A program made the position numbers and the translations under genes. Under the pieces are notes generated by a model. The model worked only from the letters and a program-made list of their open reading frames with translations. It made no database searches and was not told the origin of the DNA. 64,000 bases of DNA, taken from the NCBI GenBank assembly GCA_027886175.1, contig JAJNNQ010000009.1, positions 6,921,001-6,985,000 on the forward strand, in the 5' to 3' direction. The DNA comes from Phylloscopus collybita. Taxonomy: Eukaryota > Chordata > Aves > Passeriformes > Phylloscopidae. Positions 11,239-23,650 of the stretch are shown here, one piece after another; the first letter of the stretch is position 1; every line of letters begins with the position of its first letter.

Positions 11239-14200
11239 AGAAATATGTGATGTGATTATGTCACCAAATTTAAAAGGAAATTGAAGAACACCCTTTAAGT
11301 CTCTGATTTCAGGCAAGGTCTTCAATGACAACTGATTTTCAGGAAAAGATCTCAGAAGATTGTCAGCAGTGCCTGTAAACAGACAGGGCTCAAGTTTCAG
11401 CCACACAAACTCATCTCGACTAAGTCTAAGAAGAAAACTCTATAACAATATTATAAACATTTACTACGAAAGTGTTAATACATACTTCAGTGACTAAACT
11501 TAACCATTTATGTTATTCAAATATCTGTGACATCAGGGATTCCCATTTACTTCTTCTGGAAATCTCCAGCAAACTACACAAGCAGGGGCAGAAGTAGAAT
11601 ACAACTCTGCAACAAAACAGGTAACACCTTCCTGCTGTAGTGGGAATTGAAAGCTGATGAATCCACTTCACAGTGAATTCAAAATCCATGCATTAAATGG
11701 TACCATTAAATGGTTCTGATGCAGAGGTTCACCCAGAGATGCATTTTAAGACCAAGGTGCTCTCTAGCAAAGTCTGATAAGTGCTGTACACTAGCAGGTG
11801 AGACCCTTGATAGTAGAGAAATGTGAAAACTTTGCAAAAAGTTTTCTGTGATTTCACACATTCCTAATGTTCTACACAGAAGGATGTTACGACTATAAAC
11901 CATGCTGGAAGTTTTTTACAAAGGGTGAGAAGACCAATTCTTAAATATAAATTAGTGTTCATTTAAAAATTGATGAGAGACTGTCTACAAATTATAAAGC
12001 ATGCAGTTCTTTGGACTTAAATGATGCCAATTCATTTGCACTGGCTGGCCTTAACAAATCTCCCATGTCCATTGTTTAACACCACATGTATTGAATAACT
12101 TAAGATATATAGATGTGTAAGTGTCTCGTTTATGTGAATTTCCCCATTTACACAGGTACATTTAGAATACTTTAGTTCTTACAATATTTCTCAAAACAGA
12201 TTACAGTGAGGTCCCCACTTTCATTTTCTGCTCATACAGTTTAGCACAATGGCCACCTTATGCTCTGTGTACAATATCAATAACATACACTTTTTATCCA
12301 AACTACAATATTTAAGATTCTCTCCCATTTGAATTTTTTCATCCTTATGGTAAATGAAAAAAACCCAAACCAAAATGTTTGCAGGCAAATCTATGTTATT
12401 GATTGCATGCAAATTCTAAAACAACTTCAGCAAGTTGGCAGATTGCTCCCACTGATATTTATGTAGGCTGTGACTGGAAATCTTGCCACTAACCTGTCAG
12501 CCAAGCTATTACTCTTACTCTTCTACTTCAGAAGGCTGTTTCAACTCTGGGTTCCAATGTGCTAAAGAGAACAAACAGCAGCTCCAAAGGCCATGTAAAG
12601 GTTCAAACACAATAATTCAGGAAAGACAAAGGTTGGATACACGAGAAATGACAAGAGGAAAATCATAGGGGTTTAGGTAAGAGATATGTAATTCCCACAT
12701 CAGTAAGAAAAAATCCCCAATCTACTTCCCATCCTGATTTTTGCAGTACCTCTAGTGTTTCTTTTTGGATATTCTCACAAGAAACATAATAAACAGTAGG
12801 CTAAAACCTGTTGGTTTCAAACATGTGCTAGTTTTGAGATGGTTGGAAGAGAAACTGTGATAATCATGGCTTCTTAAAATTATTTTAACTGAAGTGGGTG
12901 GCTACAAAACCAATTTTAGAGTCACTTAAACCCAAGTCAGAACATGATATGCTATTATTTAGGTAATAGCATATAGTTTTTAGCTATGTTTTAAGGAATG
13001 ACCCCAGAGGCTACATTTAAAGGAGACTAAAAAAAGCTTTAATGCAGAACTTTATTTCTTGTCTTTTAAACCCTGATATTTTACTAAGTCAAGAAGGTTT
13101 TAAAATATAACCCCTTAGCTATTTCTTCTGTCTTTTAAAGATAAACAACTAAAGAGGGTGGAAAAAACCACCAATCAACCCACGATTCTTAAAGCAGACC
13201 AAGGCTTCAGAACTTTTTCTTGAGAAACAAATAATGTAACTGCATGCAAATCCCTCTAGGTAGAAATCACCAAAAGAACTGGACTTGACCAGACAACAGC
13301 ATTATCACAAGTATGAGCAATGCCCAGCTCCATTCACAGGACCTGTGCTAGAAGCCCCATCTGCTGTCAGCCTTCTGAATTCCTTTGGCAGAATCCTGTC
13401 CTTAGTTTCTCTTGCCACTGTAGAGGTGGGCAATCCCGAGGCTCATTAAAATAAGAAATTTGGCTAAAAGGATTATCCATATGTCCTAGGTGGTATGTTC
13501 AGTCAGGAGAATGTCTTGAGCATTGAACTGTATTGAATTTGAAATCAACAGTAAGAACTTCTCCAACTGTAGGACCCCCAGGAGGCACAACTTTCTCTGC
13601 TGGAAGAACATCTTGAATATTTCCTCAGTTGTTCCGACCTCAAACTGCAGAGCATTCTCACTTGGACTTTGCAGAAACCACAGCTATTAAAGCAGCATCT
13701 TGCTAAACAACTCTACTCCAAGAAACTCAGCCTAGGAGAACTAAAGGCTTACTCAAACTCATTAACACTCTGGACTGGGTTTTCAGATGAATGCAAAGAT
13801 ACAGTACTTCAAATGGAAATTAAAATAAACAACACTGCCACTGCAGAATTTATCAACTTTAACAGTGCTCTCTCCCAAACAGCTTTTTTGGTCATTATAG
13901 ATAAAACTTCTATACGTGTGCATATGAACAAATAACTAAAGAGCATTGGTAATCAACAGTGGTGCTTTCAAACCATCAAATTCAATGTCAGGTACTTGCA
14001 AGGTACCACATTTAATCCTTTTCCTAAAGTTTAAACCAAAAAGGGATAAAATCTGCAAGATAAAGTTTTTGTAAAATTCAAGCAAAAACAGAGTGGAAAA
14101 AGCAAAAGTTAGAATATTGCATGGTTCTACTATGACTTTTTTTAATTTCACCATGACATTTTTTCCACCACTTTCTTGCAATCAAACTTGCATTTAAAGC

Positions 14201-16894
14201 TCTCAATCATTCACTCACACCGCAGAAGGATAAATAAAATGAGATTAGAGAAGAGAAATATTTAAACTTCAAAAATATATGCCAAACTGGAAAAACTGCA
14301 AGTGAAAACCACAAATAGTATAGGACTTATGCTGAAATGGAATGTATAACCAGCTCTGGTACCAAGAGAAGGATAGGGATTTAGAAGTCCCAGCTTTCAC
14401 ACTTTATGCAGAACTTGACAAAGGACAGGCAGAACTTGGATACCTGATACAAATATTTCAGGGCAAAGAGTAATTTTATACAGCTCATTAGCAATGTCCT
14501 ATGCCATAGGCAAGCCATGGTTCTGCACAGCATCACAAGTGAATTAATTAATTAATCATCCAGTTCCTGCAGACCCACTCTTGACTTGCAGCTCCTGTGT
14601 GTGTGGCAGAAATGGAGATGGAGATGCAGCTTCAAAAACACTTCCCAGTACAAGGAACTCTGAGGGATTGGGAAACTTATTAGCACAACATTTTCATTTC
14701 ATTTCATTGCTTCCATCAGTTTCTTCAAAAAATAATACAGAACGAGCAGCAGAAGCATTAATGCATCCTAGGGTCTAGGAGAATCCCACGGAAATTCTGT
14801 ATCCAGATGTAGTAGTCAAAGCTGAGAAAAGCTAATTAAAGTATTAGGTGGAACCTTAAAATTTGAATTAGAAAATATAGCTTTCTCTTTATTTTTCACC
14901 TTCAATACTGCTGTAAGTATGAGGAAATCCTCTCTTTTTTTTTTCCTCCAATCTAACTGTGGTTTTAAAATGTATCTTTAGGCATGGACAAAAACTCTGC
15001 AAAAACTGCAGTTACTATAGTGATTTTAATTACACATAATCTGAAAACTCCCAAACATGCTATTCTAAGGGTTTTACTGGGAAAAAAAACCCTAATCTGT
15101 AAAATAAAACCTAATTTCTGAAAGCTAGTAATTTTGCTCTACTACTATCACAGGGAACACCAAGTGACATTCAACAGCAGATTTCACACATCACTAAAAT
15201 GAAAATGATTATAATTGTGGCCAAATTACTAAAATGAAAATTGCAACTGAGCTGTGTAGAAACAAGAACACAAGCCCATTATGATCACTTTGTGCCTGTC
15301 TCCAGCCATACGGTATGTTTGATATGCCACTTGGAATACAGCCCCCAAATGGCAAATTGTGGGGTGTCAACCAATTCTGCCAGAACAGTCTTACTGCCAC
15401 TGATGCTAGTCAGCCTAAAATATTGCCCTATTTTACTTGATTTACACAGAGAGCAATATATTCTATATTTACTTCAACCACACTAAGCATTTGAACACCT
15501 CAAAAATATTAAGTTTATTATTTTAATAGGGAAGGACCAAAAAACTTCCAACAACTGAATTTTTACCTTCCCACTGTAAAAAGTTAACACTAGCTGCCTG
15601 GGTTATTCCTCAAAAAAAAAAAAAAATCTGCATCCAGTTACTTGTTACTAAAGACAAAGATATGCATAAAACATAAAATACCCTGTAGAATATCCTAGAA
15701 AGGAATAGTATAACTTAGAAAATGCTGCACCATTTGGAGATTGAGTTTTTTTTTTGTCTTGCAGGGTGAAGAACAAGATAGGCATGAAACACATCAAGAA
15801 GAATCCTGGCGGTGAAAACCCAGAGACATCTGCTTCAGTCACATATGTCTCACTGACTAAACTCAGAAGCAAAAGCTGACAGACCTCATCAACACTGACT
15901 TTTTTGTTTTGCTGGTACTGCTCAGCTGGTTGTTGGGGCAAGGGATTTAGCAGCTAAACAAAAAGACAGTTTTCAGCAACCTATTTCTGACTATATTAAT
16001 ACTGCCCTCACACTGCTTGAGTGGCAGAGCTGTGCAAAACAGCACAGACTCTCACTGCCTAAGACACACACAAGTTGCAGCTCAGAATCATTAGGCAGGA
16101 ATAGCATGTATACTGGAAGTCATTTAGATTTGCTCAAGGTATAAACCCCTTTCTTTTCTTCCCACAACTCTGCTCACCGAGCTCTTTCTTTCCAGGACTC
16201 CAGCACAGTACATGTAAAACTATTACTAACAGCCTTTTTCTGGTTGTGAGCAATCTCTCCATAAAGAACAGCTCTAGAGAAAAAAAAGGAGAAAGAAAAT
16301 CTACAGTAATGCACCAATCAAACCAAAAATGACAGTACCAAACATTAATGCAGAACAAATCTGTCATTTTGCATAGCTTAAATGTAACCTGACCTGTTAA
16401 CAAAGGTAAAAGTGCAAGAAGAACTGGAGACAGAGCTGATCAGGTAGACTGATCAGTCAGTTAAAATGCATTGTTAATGTATTTGCTGTACTCCACATTA
16501 TGATCTACAAGATCCCCAGAGTAGCTCTGGTCTCTGTTAAAACCTGTAGGCATGTAATTTGTGCTGTAGCTTTGATAGCTTAAGCTCTGGACCATGAGAT
16601 GAAAGAACGGAATTCTCCTACTATAATTCACAGTCCTGGAGAGTAACCAAGTTCTTTTTCCTTCTTGAATCCTTTTCAAGCACTGAGTTCTACTGATGAG
16701 AAAGCACTGTATAAAACCTGCTTCTGTAAGAAACTGTCCACCCACATGAACTTTGCTTGGTCTGAGAGATGGGCAAGAAACTGGCTCAGAGCTCGCACTC
16801 AAGAGTGTGAATCGATGTCTGTACCTGGGCTGGCAGCCTGCCATGACAAGAATCCCCTGGGATGGACATTGAGCCTCACACATTCAGCATCACC

Positions 16895-17570
16895 AAAACA
16901 ATCTGGATGACAAAATTGTGAGCACCATCACCAGGTCTGCTGGTGACACCACACTGGGCAGTGAGGTGGACGTGTCAGCAGGGAAAGCCATCTCACAGCC
17001 CAGGACAGGCTGGAACAGTGAGCTGGTAAGAGTGCAGAGTTTAACAGAGACAGGTGCAAGGTCCTGCAGCAGTGACGACACCAAAGAGCCTGGCACAGGC
17101 TGAGATCCTTCACTGAGGGGGACCTGGGTGTCCTGGTGCACAACAGGAGCTGAACAGGGGTCAGCAGTGAAGCTGCAGCAGCAATGCAAGCAAATCAGAT
17201 GCTGGGATGCACCCACAGGGGCACCACGAGCAGAGATGAAAGATGTGACCATCCCAAACTACCAAGAGCTTGTCAGGCCACACCTGGAGAACTCCTGTGT
17301 CCAGCCATGGTCTCTGTAGCTCAAGAAAAGGAACAGACAGACTGGAGAGCATCCAAAGGAGGGCCATGAAGATGATGGAGAACCTGTCCTATGAGATGAG
17401 ACTGAAAGAATTCAGTATTTTATCCCTGGAGAAGGCTCCAGGTGACCTCATTATGGCGTGGCAGAGAATGGAGGCAGATTCTCCACAAGGAGCCACATGG
17501 AGAGGACAAACTGTACTAGGGGAGGTTTCATCTTGATATAAAATAAAGAAATATTTTACACTAAGAATGA
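16895..17570 (+). mobile_element. CR1 LINE fragment (end of ORF2), 3' tail lost
   Basis: Plus-strand CR1 sequence covering the end of the reverse-transcriptase ORF. Diagnostic pieces include GGTGACACCACACTGGGCAG, GAGAGCATCCAAAGGAGGGC, CTGTCCTATGAGATGAGACT and GGGGAGGTTTCATCTTGATA. It has many substitutions and small indels, and its several open frames (60-120 codons, both strands) are broken pieces and shadows. The canonical 3' end is missing; similarity fades around 17570 into unrelated AT-rich sequence. Inserted antisense to ZFYVE28. Confidence 0.85.
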
Positions 17571-20500
17571 TCAATGTCTACCCACATATACACAAATACA
17601 GATATTCTAACTGAAATATCCAGATAAATATTCCACTCTAATTGCTGGCACAGTCTTGCTGTTTTGGCATAAACTTGAGTCACAATTCATTGCAGATACT
17701 GCCTTTTACAGACTGTAAACAATGTGCTTGTTTCACCACTAATTTTTGTAAATGCCTTAAATAGTAGAAAAATATAACAAAAACCAGCAGTAGTTAAGCT
17801 GCAATGACATACCTAAAAAAACCCCAACCTGATGACTAGGGAAAGCATCTAGTGCAACATTAAGGTTAGTTTTAAGAGTTATTACTCATATTTAAAGTTC
17901 TCATTTATTGGCTCTTCATAACCTTAAAATGGAGAAGTAGGGTTTACCATGTAAAATTTCCTCTAGGCAGACAAACACTTGAATACAGCTTCATCAGTAT
18001 TTCTTCTCCCTGGCACTCTTACACCAAGAACTCCAATGAGACTCAAAATCAATTAATTGTACCTACCCTGTTCTTCTGTTGTCTCACTTATTTTTCCTCA
18101 TGTCTTCCAAATCAACATTTTTCTTGCATTTTCTAGCTCCAGTCTTTCAGAAAACTTAGGTCCAATCTTTGAGCATATCAAGGCCTCTCAATCTGTTAGC
18201 AGATGGACAGGCTTCACTCAGGTTTCCACTCAAATTAATGGCTATGTCAGGATCATGTCCAGTAATTCAAACACATTTGAAAGATGACAAACTCCTGCAG
18301 TTTATTTTTAAAAACTACTGACTTTACTAATTTGAACACTTAAATGGGTAAGATTTCAAGAGTGTATTTTATTAGCTGCCTGTTTGCAATGTAGTAAGTT
18401 ATATTAAAAATGGTTCTAAAAAGAACATATATGGAAAGAAACCATTAAAAAGGAAAAACTGGATGGAAGTTTTTTCATGGAGCTACTATAATCAATAGAC
18501 CAATTGCCACTTTCCCACTGTAGGGCAATTTTCACTCCAGTCAGCAATGTTATTTCACAATCACACTGATGTACAAAAGACTTCTGCATTGCCTTCAAAG
18601 TCTGCATAAAACCATAGTTTCTTGGAAAATTTCTAAAATATAGAGAACACATTTATTCTTTGCTGAGAAAGCTGACTACTGGTATGGGCATCTCAAGTCT
18701 GGACACTGCTTAATGAACATTTTGCAAAAAATTATCTTCTGAACTGGGCTGAACATTTAGCTTCTTGATCACCAGGCCTCTGAGACTAGAAGGAAAAACA
18801 TTTTACACAGATCAGGTACCCATGAAATCATCAAACTTTCCTTAGCAGAACCATTTGAGAACCCAAACCACTGGTTTGAACGGTGCTCTGGGATCCAAAG
18901 AGTGGGAATTTTCTCTGTGGTTCTCCATTTGGACAACAATAAATGTATATTTATGCAGAATTCCATATATACTTCATTGTTTCAAATCAATTCCATCTGT
19001 GCTATTTAATACACTATTAGTTCAACATTACTACTGCAGTTAAATTGGTTTTGCTATCACAGCTAAACTTTCTGAAGATATTCCCAAAACACGCTGCAAT
19101 CTGACAAGATGACTGTCAGTCTCAGCACTGATTATTTAATAGCACAAAGGAATTGTTTGTTTCACAGGAGGATGAAAGGCCACATAAACATATTTCAAGA
19201 ATTCCATCTTTAGCCAATTATTTTTCAGATAAAATTGCAAATGTTACATTTAATGTCTAACGGTTGTTAAGTGTAAAAAGCAAGAAATTAGATACATTAA
19301 AATGGCATTTTTCAGAAGAAAAAGAAACAAATTCCCAAATTAGGTATTACTTTGGATATGCATATGGCATCATGGAAAACCTAGTTATTTCAGGAAAGAA
19401 CATTTTAGAGATTGTCTTTGCAAGGAACATGTTTGTTGTAGTAAACCAATAATGCAACTCTAGAGAAGCTATTTAATGACCAAATAAAACTCTCCAAAGA
19501 GAGAGCAGAGGAGCACCTAAAAATAACAGTCTAAAAAATTATACAAATAGATGCACTAAATATTACATTTCTGTGCACAAAGATCTAGGAACGTACTACT
19601 GTGAAGCAGTTAGACTTAAGAGATTTTTTTTTCTGTTTCATTAAAATGAGTCTTTAAAAGAAGCTTTAACTGCTTTTAAACGAAGTCTTTCAAAAGGGGA
19701 AGCTCCTGTTTTTATCCTCAAGCAGGCACTTCACTGGTTTGTTTTACTGGACCACAAAATACAATAGCTACATCTCTGGTAATATCCATCAGATGCAGAA
19801 AACCAGGCAACTTAGATTTCATCAAGTCACCCAGGGGTGATGCAATGCTGTATTTCAGTGGACAACAGCACAAAGGCACATGTACAAATACTGCCTTATA
19901 AATCAAACTTTTTTACACCTAACTATCAATACAGTGGCAACTGCAACACTGACGTACACAGGCAGTCCAGTAAGGCCTTCAAAAGAGGTGATGCATCTAA
20001 TCAAGACTTATTCTCACTGCTCCAGTAATACCTGAAGAGTCACTGAGGCTACATCTACCATCCATTCAGAGAGCTCTGTGTGAAACAGTCTTCAGTGTAT
20101 ACAGTATTTGGAACAGGGCAACTGCTGCATGCAAGTAAACTGGGTTTTGCTTGAAGAACAGTCAAAAGGAAATGTATTCCAAAATTAAAATAATGAAAAC
20201 CAGTTTTTGTTGCGTCTTTCTGCCCTTATTTTAAAAATATGAAACTCTAAAAAACTGAAGATAGGTACATCCTAAAAACACCTCCAACTGTTATTTGTAG
20301 TATTGCATCTATCACTATTAGGAAAGTCATTTTATCTCCTCTTTTTATCTCAAAACCTAGATGAAATTTGAAAATCTCGAAGTTCTGGGGAGAGAAAAAC
20401 AGATGAAAAAGAGAGGACAAGAAGCAATGGAGGATGATCTACATCAGCTGAAGTAGTGGTATTTCAATCTGTCTGTACCAGAGCAAAAGTGTTACTGCAT

Positions 20501-20685
20501 ATAGTGTGTGCAATACATCTCATACAGGTACGTTATGCAAACAAGGGAAAATGCAAAGATCTCATTTTTGTTTCAGTTACATTCTTCTGCCCTAACTTTA
20601 ATTCCTCTATCACTCTCATTAAATGCTTTGAGTAAAAGTAAAGTAAAAAACTCCCATGCAGTTTCAGACAATGGGCATATAAAAT

Positions 20686-20796
20686 AGTATTGCTAATAAC
20701 ACCAAGGTCATGGTTTCAATCCCTGTATGTGCCATTCACTTATGAACTGAACTCCACAACCTCTGTGGGGCCCTTCCAACTCAGAATACTCTGTGA
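20686..20796 (+). mobile_element. tRNA-Ile-derived SINE with CR1-like tail (TguSINE1 type), 5' truncated
   Basis: The left part, TGCTAATAACACCAAGGTCA then GGTTTCAATCCC, matches the anticodon-to-T-loop half of tRNA-Ile(AAT); the pol III B box lies at 20712-20723. It continues as GAACTGAACTCCACAACCTC and CCCTTCCAACTCAGAATACT, the tail shared with CR1 3' ends, which lets such SINEs use CR1 retrotransposition machinery. The 5' tRNA half with the A box is missing or unrecognisable. This layout is that of TguSINE1, described from zebra finch and other passerines, and is the best lineage clue in the window. Confidence 0.8.
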
Positions 20797-23067
20797 AGTC
20801 AGAAGCAGTTCTTCACTGTATTCTTACCAGTGATGACCAGCAACAGGGTGTAGGTGAAACTGTTAACTGGAACATCTTTTATAAGGCAAAACAAAATGGA
20901 AAAAACATGCTTTCTAGAAAGCTAAGGGCCAGCTGAGAAAAACATTTGTAACTTGTCAACCCAAAGTGTCTCCTATCCTGTATGGATAAATAAAAGAGAG
21001 ATCACGGACATACGTAAGTGATTCCTGCATGAATTAAAAACTTCACCAAAAGTAGTTGCCTCACATTTGTCACAGCACTGAAGAAAGCTGGCAGGTTAGA
21101 AAAAAAAACAAAAGCAAAAACAAAACAACCAAAAAGCACCTGTTGTTCAAAAGGAAGAATACTCAGAAGTGTTGCTGTCACTTGAATAATTCAATGAAAA
21201 TTTTTAACCAAGCATAACTCAATACCATTCGTCAAATCTGACTGCAAAGTGATGTTATTACCTCAGAGCGTATATGCTGGAGAGACTACATGTAGTGACA
21301 GAAACACTCTCATAGTCACTGCTGGAGATGGAGCTGAGGGGGGAATCACGTAAGCCATCCTGAGAACTGAAAAAACATACGGAAACAAAATGAACTGCTG
21401 AAGCAAGCAAAGGCAAAAACAGCATTGAGGTAAGTCATGGCTTGTCACGGGTTATACAGAAATAAGAATAAACTGGCAGTTGCATTTTTTGCTCTTCAGA
21501 AAATGATACAAACCTATTCTGTTTTCTTCCCAAAAGGACAGGCAGTTCAGCAAAGTCAGTGGGCACACACCTTACAACAATCTTCAATTTGATTCATGCC
21601 ATACAGTTAAAATATTCAGGAAATAACTGCAAGTCTTATATTTTCATTGGAGATAGAGGGAATAGCATGCCCATGCTGCTAAGTGTGGTATAACCTTAAA
21701 CTGAAGACATAACAAAACTGAAAGTTCATCAAGTCATCTCAGGTTTCAGGCCAAGGCACAGTAATCCATACATTCCAAAAACTTCTGAATATTGTCACAA
21801 GTTTGACCTACGTTTGCTCCCCATTGGAAGGAAAAGGTTTGTTAGGAAACAGAAAGCTGACACTTCAGTGATGGAGCTGAAGATAATACACCTGCCCCTA
21901 CATTTGCTCAGTCCCTGTAAGTGCCACATATGTACCTCAAATTTTGTGCTTTGAGCCAACAGATATCCAGGAAGGAGCAGTCCCATAGCAAACCACTGAC
22001 ACTTTGTTAGCAGAAATCCAGTAGCTACTAAGTAAAAGGATATGACTAATTTAAATGAATGGTGGACAACTTGTCTCTGGCATCCCTGGACTAATGAAAA
22101 ACCTCTAAATAACACATAATTTCAGATCTTACATCATATTATCAACATAAACTAGGATTAGAGGAATAAAAATAGTTTCATAAGCACTTATAAAACTATC
22201 TTGTAAAGACTCAAACAATTTCTTGAGTAACAATTTACTGCTCAGCTAGTGAAAATTCCATAAGCCGAGAAAAAATTAAATTACATGAGATAAGAGAATA
22301 CATTATCTTGAGCAGAGATATCAAAGTTGTATTGGCTCTAGGCAGTGCAGAAGATTCATTCAAGCCAGCTGAACTCAAATGTTCAGTCAACATCTTTGGA
22401 TAACGCAAAGAGAAACGTAAGAAACATCTCCAGTTAGAGAGGTAGTTAGATAGGTCAGGGTGATTTTACCCTACTTCTCCACAACTATTATTAGATTTTT
22501 AAATGTTCTTTCACTCTTTAGATACATGCAAATCAGTTATGTTCCAAACTCTTTTTTTCTACCAAATTTATTATTACAACCATTTTTTCAGCTAGAAATC
22601 TGGAAGAATGCTTAAGGGGAATTCTTCAAAGCAGTATATGGAAGGTATGTGCTCTAATCCCACTAAGAAATAATAGGATTTGTTTGCATACCTCCCACTA
22701 ATCACTCAGAAAATGTACCCCTTCATGTTTCTCATTTCTGACTGCCAATCTGAAAACAAATCCCCAGTGTACCATGCTTCAGTTGAAAGGAGAGGCTTCA
22801 CAACCGGAAAATAATTTTATCAGACTTGAACAAAAATCTATTTAACTTTCATTCGTTTTATGTAATTTCCCTTGTTAATTCTGCTCATTATGAAGAGATA
22901 TATGCATTTAAACAAAGGCTTACTCTTTTATAGCTCATCACCTTTACCCATCCAATCTTACAATATGGTCATGCTACTAAAATGTAATTTTACTATCTGT
23001 TTTACAGCAGCTAAATGACATTAAAAAAACCATTAGCACACAATTTCACACCATGATTAGGCAGGTA

Positions 23068-23650
23068 TGGGGGTGTGCTCGCCCCCCCTTTTTCTTTTTA
23101 AACAAAAGCAAGAAATGGCAGTCTGAATGTCTGTACTCAAATTGGGCTCTGGGGAGACAGGTAACACCACAGTAGCCAAGGGCCATAAATCTTGCACAGC
23201 AGCTCAGGACTACTTGAGCACACACCAACCAAATGGGTATGCAAATATGACTGGAAGTCACTCAGCTCAAAGTAGTGGACAGTCCAGGGCCTGTTGAGCT
23301 CTCCTGTGTGGCAGCAGGCAGCATGCCAGGATCTCCCCTGTTGGGATGCCTCTCATGATTACTCCTTAAGGCTGAGTCAACCCTTATCACACCAGATACT
23401 GAGTAAGTGAATTGGGAATAAGCACGCTGAAATGTTGAAATATTAGCTACGTGATAAAAAGTTTGACTGCACGTATATAAATAATCCTTTGGACATAAAC
23501 CATTGACCACATCTGGGACTAAGTCCAGATCCAGCTGCAGCCATAAGACTCAATGAAAGGGTCTCCCTGGCAGTTTTGTCTGACCCTATCCTCTATGCAC
23601 TAAATACTGAAGTGTACCTTGCCACTGAACTTCGTTAAACTGCTCTTACA
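23068..23650 (+). mobile_element. possible solo LTR of an avian endogenous retrovirus
   Basis: A block of about 580 bp whose composition differs from its AT-rich surroundings. It starts TGGGGGTGTGCTC and ends GCTCTTACA (TG...CA). It has a good TATA-like box TATATAAATA at 23474-23483 and a degenerate polyadenylation-like ACTAAATACTG near 23599, followed by a short terminal part, the order expected of U3-R-U5. I see no clear target-site duplication, and no internal retroviral genes flank it. The family is not assigned. Confidence 0.4.

Noticed and set aside
13480..13680. Short minus-strand stretch that reads protein-like (contains VVPPGGPTVGEVLTVDFKF)
   Set aside because: Preceded by a stop in the same frame, no splice acceptor in frame, about 40 codons only, and no known protein recognised. 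Probably chance or a very decayed retrocopy.
15648..15941. 97-codon minus-strand open frame with a hydrophobic segment
   Set aside because: An AG precedes it but there is no GT donor or stop arrangement that makes an exon, it does not fit Lst2, and no homologue is recognised.
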